Shown here: positions 4,696 to 6,402 of the stretch, piece by piece
How positions within the stretch are numbered: the stretch's first letter is position 1
Layout of the letters: each line of letters begins with the position of its first letter
DNA from: Paracoccaceae bacterium
GTDB lineage: Bacteria; Pseudomonadota; Alphaproteobacteria; Rhodobacterales; Rhodobacteraceae
DNA: 6,402 bases
Reading direction: 5' to 3'
NCBI GenBank assembly: GCA_018222665.1
Contig: JAAEZW010000116.1
Span: forward strand, 1-6,402
Made by a program: the position numbers and the translations under genes
Notes under the pieces: model-generated
What the model was told of the DNA's origin: nothing
Database searches by the model: none
What the model saw: only the letters and a program-made list of their open reading frames with translations

Positions 4696-5784
4696 ATGGG
4701 TCATAATGTGAACATCCTTCCCAATATTAGGGCACGCGGGCGCGGTACGGCGGGCGTGCCGAAATCACGCTTTGATATTCAGAAACGCGAGTGGTTTGAT
4801 GATGGATGGGATATAGTGGAGGAGGCGCAAGTTTTGCGCACCCTCGTTACCGATGAACCCGCCAAAAGCGCGATTTCGTATAGTTCCTCGCCCGATCTTT
4901 CGTTTGATCGGTCGATCAATACCTATCGCGGCTGCGAACATGGATGTGTTTATTGTTACGCGCGGCCCTCTCATAACTATTTGGACCTGTCTTCGGGTCT
5001 TGATTTTGAAACCAAGCTTTTTGCAAAAACGGGCATTGTCGATAAATTACGCCGTGAATTGGCGCGTCCAAAATATCAGGTCGCGCCAATTGCAATTGGA
5101 ACAAACACGGATCCATATCAGGCGATTGAGGGGCGCTATCAAACGACACGACAGATATTGGAAGTAATGTTGGAAACACTTCATCCTGTTGCCATTGTCA
5201 CAAAGGGGTCCATGATTGAACGGGATATTGATCTGTTGGCGTCCTTGGCAGCGCAGGGGTTAACGCGGGTCGGGATATCGGTAACCAGTTTGGATCGCAC
5301 CCTATCGCGCCGCATGGAACCTCGTGCGCCTGATCCCAAGCGGCGTTTGGCGGTTATTCAGCGCCTAAGTGATGCGGGCATCCCTGTACGCGTTATGGCA
5401 TCGCCCATGATCCCGGGGCTAAGCGATCATGAGTTAGAGGCGATTATGCAGGCGGGGCGCGATCATGGGGCCACATCGGCAAGTTGGATCATGTTGCGCC
5501 TGCCGCACGACACAGGGGAATTGTTTGAGGATTGGTTGACGCGTCATTATCCAAACCGCCTTGACCGTGTGATGAGGCATATGCGTGCGATGTATGATGG
5601 CAAACTATATGATGCGTCCTTTGCAACCCGTATGCGGGGCAGGGGCGTTTATGCCGAAACCATCCAAATGCGGTTTCAAGTGGCCATCAAACGATTGGGA
5701 TTGGCCGAACGTGTGGCCAAACTGCGATCCGATTTGTTCGTTGCCCCGCGTCGACCGTCGGCGCAGGGCGATTTGTTTGATTAG
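4696..5784 (+). CDS. PA0069-family radical SAM protein (SplB-like)
   Basis: The product is about 362 residues. The radical SAM motif C-E-H-G-C-V-Y-C places the 4Fe-4S-binding cysteines at C80, C84 and C87, inside the conserved SINTYRGCEHGCVYC...RPSHNYLDLSSGLDFETKLF region. This is characteristic of the PA0069 family, related to spore photoproduct lyase (COG1533). The short N-terminal RARGRG...SRFD segment before the barrel is also family-typical. GTNTDPYQAIE and VTKGSMIERDIDLL are further barrel elements. The substrate is unknown; kinship to SplB and the LexA site upstream suggest nucleic-acid repair, which is inference. Start choice is uncertain: TTG 4678, ATG 4687, ATG 4696 and GTG 4708 are all in frame and none has a good Shine-Dalgarno sequence. 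I prefer 4696 because the best promoter overlaps the first two. Its TAG stop overlaps the convergent methyltransferase stop. Confidence 0.93.
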   Translation: MGHNVNILPNIRARGRGTAGVPKSRFDIQKREWFDDGWDIVEEAQVLRTLVTDEPAKSAISYSSSPDLSFDRSINTYRGCEHGCVYCYARPSHNYLDLSSGLDFETKLFAKTGIVDKLRRELARPKYQVAPIAIGTNTDPYQAIEGRYQTTRQILEVMLETLHPVAIVTKGSMIERDIDLLASLAAQGLTRVGISVTSLDRTLSRRMEPRAPDPKRRLAVIQRLSDAGIPVRVMASPMIPGLSDHELEAIMQAGRDHGATSASWIMLRLPHDTGELFEDWLTRHYPNRLDRVMRHMRAMYDGKLYDASFATRMRGRGVYAETIQMRFQVAIKRLGLAERVAKLRSDLFVAPRRPSAQGDLFD

Positions 5785-6402
5785 GCGACTGCGCGGCGGC
5801 GTGATCTGCGCGTGCGCTGTGGCGCTGCGTCAGCGTCCCCTGTGCCATCACTGTCCGAACTAAACGCGCCGACCTTGGCGACAATTTCATCAAGGCTGGG
5901 CTTTTCCGCCGCGGGGCGCGTTTTCAACGCTTGGCGCATTGCACGTAGATGATCGGGCATGGTGCCACAGCATCCGCCGATGATTTTTGCGCCACTGTCC
6001 CGGGCCATCACGGCGTAATCCGCCATCAATTCAGGCGTGCCGTTGTAACAGATATGACCGTCTACATATTTTGGAATGCCGGCGTTTCCTTTGGCAACAA
6101 TGGCTTGGGCAGGGGCCTCGTTTGCAAATCCTTGGACCGTGCGCAACAAATCCGACGCGCCCGTTCCGCAATTCGCGCCAAAGGCGACAGGTGGATTTGG
6201 CAAGCTGTTGACCAAGGCGACCAGATCGCGCGATGTGACGCCCATCATTGTTCGTCCTGCGGTATCAAAGCTCATCGTGCCAACCCATGGCAAATCTACG
6301 TGCGAAAAGGCCTCGGCTGCGGCGCGGTATTCTTCGGGCGATGAAATGGTTTCAAGCCAGAGCACATCTGCGCCGCCTTCTTTCAAACCGATTGCCTGAT
6401 TC
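5781..6402 (-). CDS. bmt: Homocysteine S-methyltransferase (BHMT / MetH-domain-1 type), N-terminus beyond window
   Basis: The frame is open to the right edge and shows the C-terminal 206 residues. The zinc-binding pattern of the homocysteine S-methyltransferase family is complete: GANCGTG (Cys codon 6168-6170) and GGCCGT (Cys codons 5970-5972 and 5967-5969). The three thiolates hold Zn2+, which activates homocysteine. DVLWLETISS and VGTMSFDTAGRTMMG also fit. Such genes are usually named betaine-homocysteine methyltransferase, but with a free-standing corrinoid protein 1.3 kb away the methyl donor may be methylcobalamin, making this one part of a split methionine synthase. After the catalytic domain there is an unusual tail: SSDSDGTGDADA (acidic) followed by RTRRSRRRAVA (basic). 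The leucine codon TTG at 6386 is internal, not a start, because family-like sequence continues upstream. The stop TAA overlaps the radical SAM stop. Confidence 0.9.
   Translation of the reverse strand, partial: NQAIGLKEGGADVLWLETISSPEEYRAAAEAFSHVDLPWVGTMSFDTAGRTMMGVTSRDLVALVNSLPNPPVAFGANCGTGASDLLRTVQGFANEAPAQAIVAKGNAGIPKYVDGHICYNGTPELMADYAVMARDSGAKIIGGCCGTMPDHLRAMRQALKTRPAAEKPSLDEIVAKVGAFSSDSDGTGDADAAPQRTRRSRRRAVA

Noticed and set aside
5985..6000. GCCACTG word resembling the B12 box of cobalamin riboswitches, near a corrinoid-related gene
   Set aside because: It lies inside the coding region of the homocysteine methyltransferase, on the strand opposite to transcription, and no other cobalamin-riboswitch elements surround it.

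Overview
The window looks like chromosomal DNA from an alphaproteobacterium, most probably a marine Rhodobacteraceae (Roseobacter group) member. The evidence is family resemblance: an RNase D with one HRDC domain, a DUF1638 protein, a stand-alone cobalamin-binding protein, a BHMT-like homocysteine methyltransferase, and an alphaproteobacterial-type LexA site (GTTC-N7-GTTC). Base composition is near 50 % GC by eye. No mobile element, rRNA, tRNA or CRISPR array is visible.

Left part (1-3029), ordinary core genes. The 3' end of purM overlaps purN by 4 bp (GTGA), so two steps of purine synthesis are translationally coupled. rnd (RNase D) follows on the same strand and abuts, stop to stop, an oppositely oriented small lipoprotein gene of unknown function. 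A 119-bp divergent region separates that gene from sufE, a sulfur-transfer protein for Fe-S cluster assembly.

Right part (3030-6402), a probable cobalamin-dependent methionine-synthesis locus. On the minus strand lie a homocysteine S-methyltransferase with the Cys...Cys-Cys zinc site (truncated by the window edge), a corrinoid protein with the DxHxxG, SxL and GG motifs, and a DUF1638 protein. The first two correspond to separate modules of the large MetH methionine synthase. The methyl-folate-binding and reactivation modules are not in this window. A rho-independent-type hairpin lies between the corrinoid gene and DUF1638.

A radical SAM gene of the PA0069/SplB-like family sits between these genes on the opposite strand. 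Its promoter region carries a perfect GTTC-N7-GTTC site, suggesting SOS (LexA) control and a DNA-damage-related role. Upstream of the corrinoid gene there is a possible 24-38 residue ORF and a set of interlocked inverted repeats that could form a pseudoknot or alternative hairpins in the leader RNA. The SOS-box radical SAM gene and the leader of the corrinoid gene are the parts most worth a second look.
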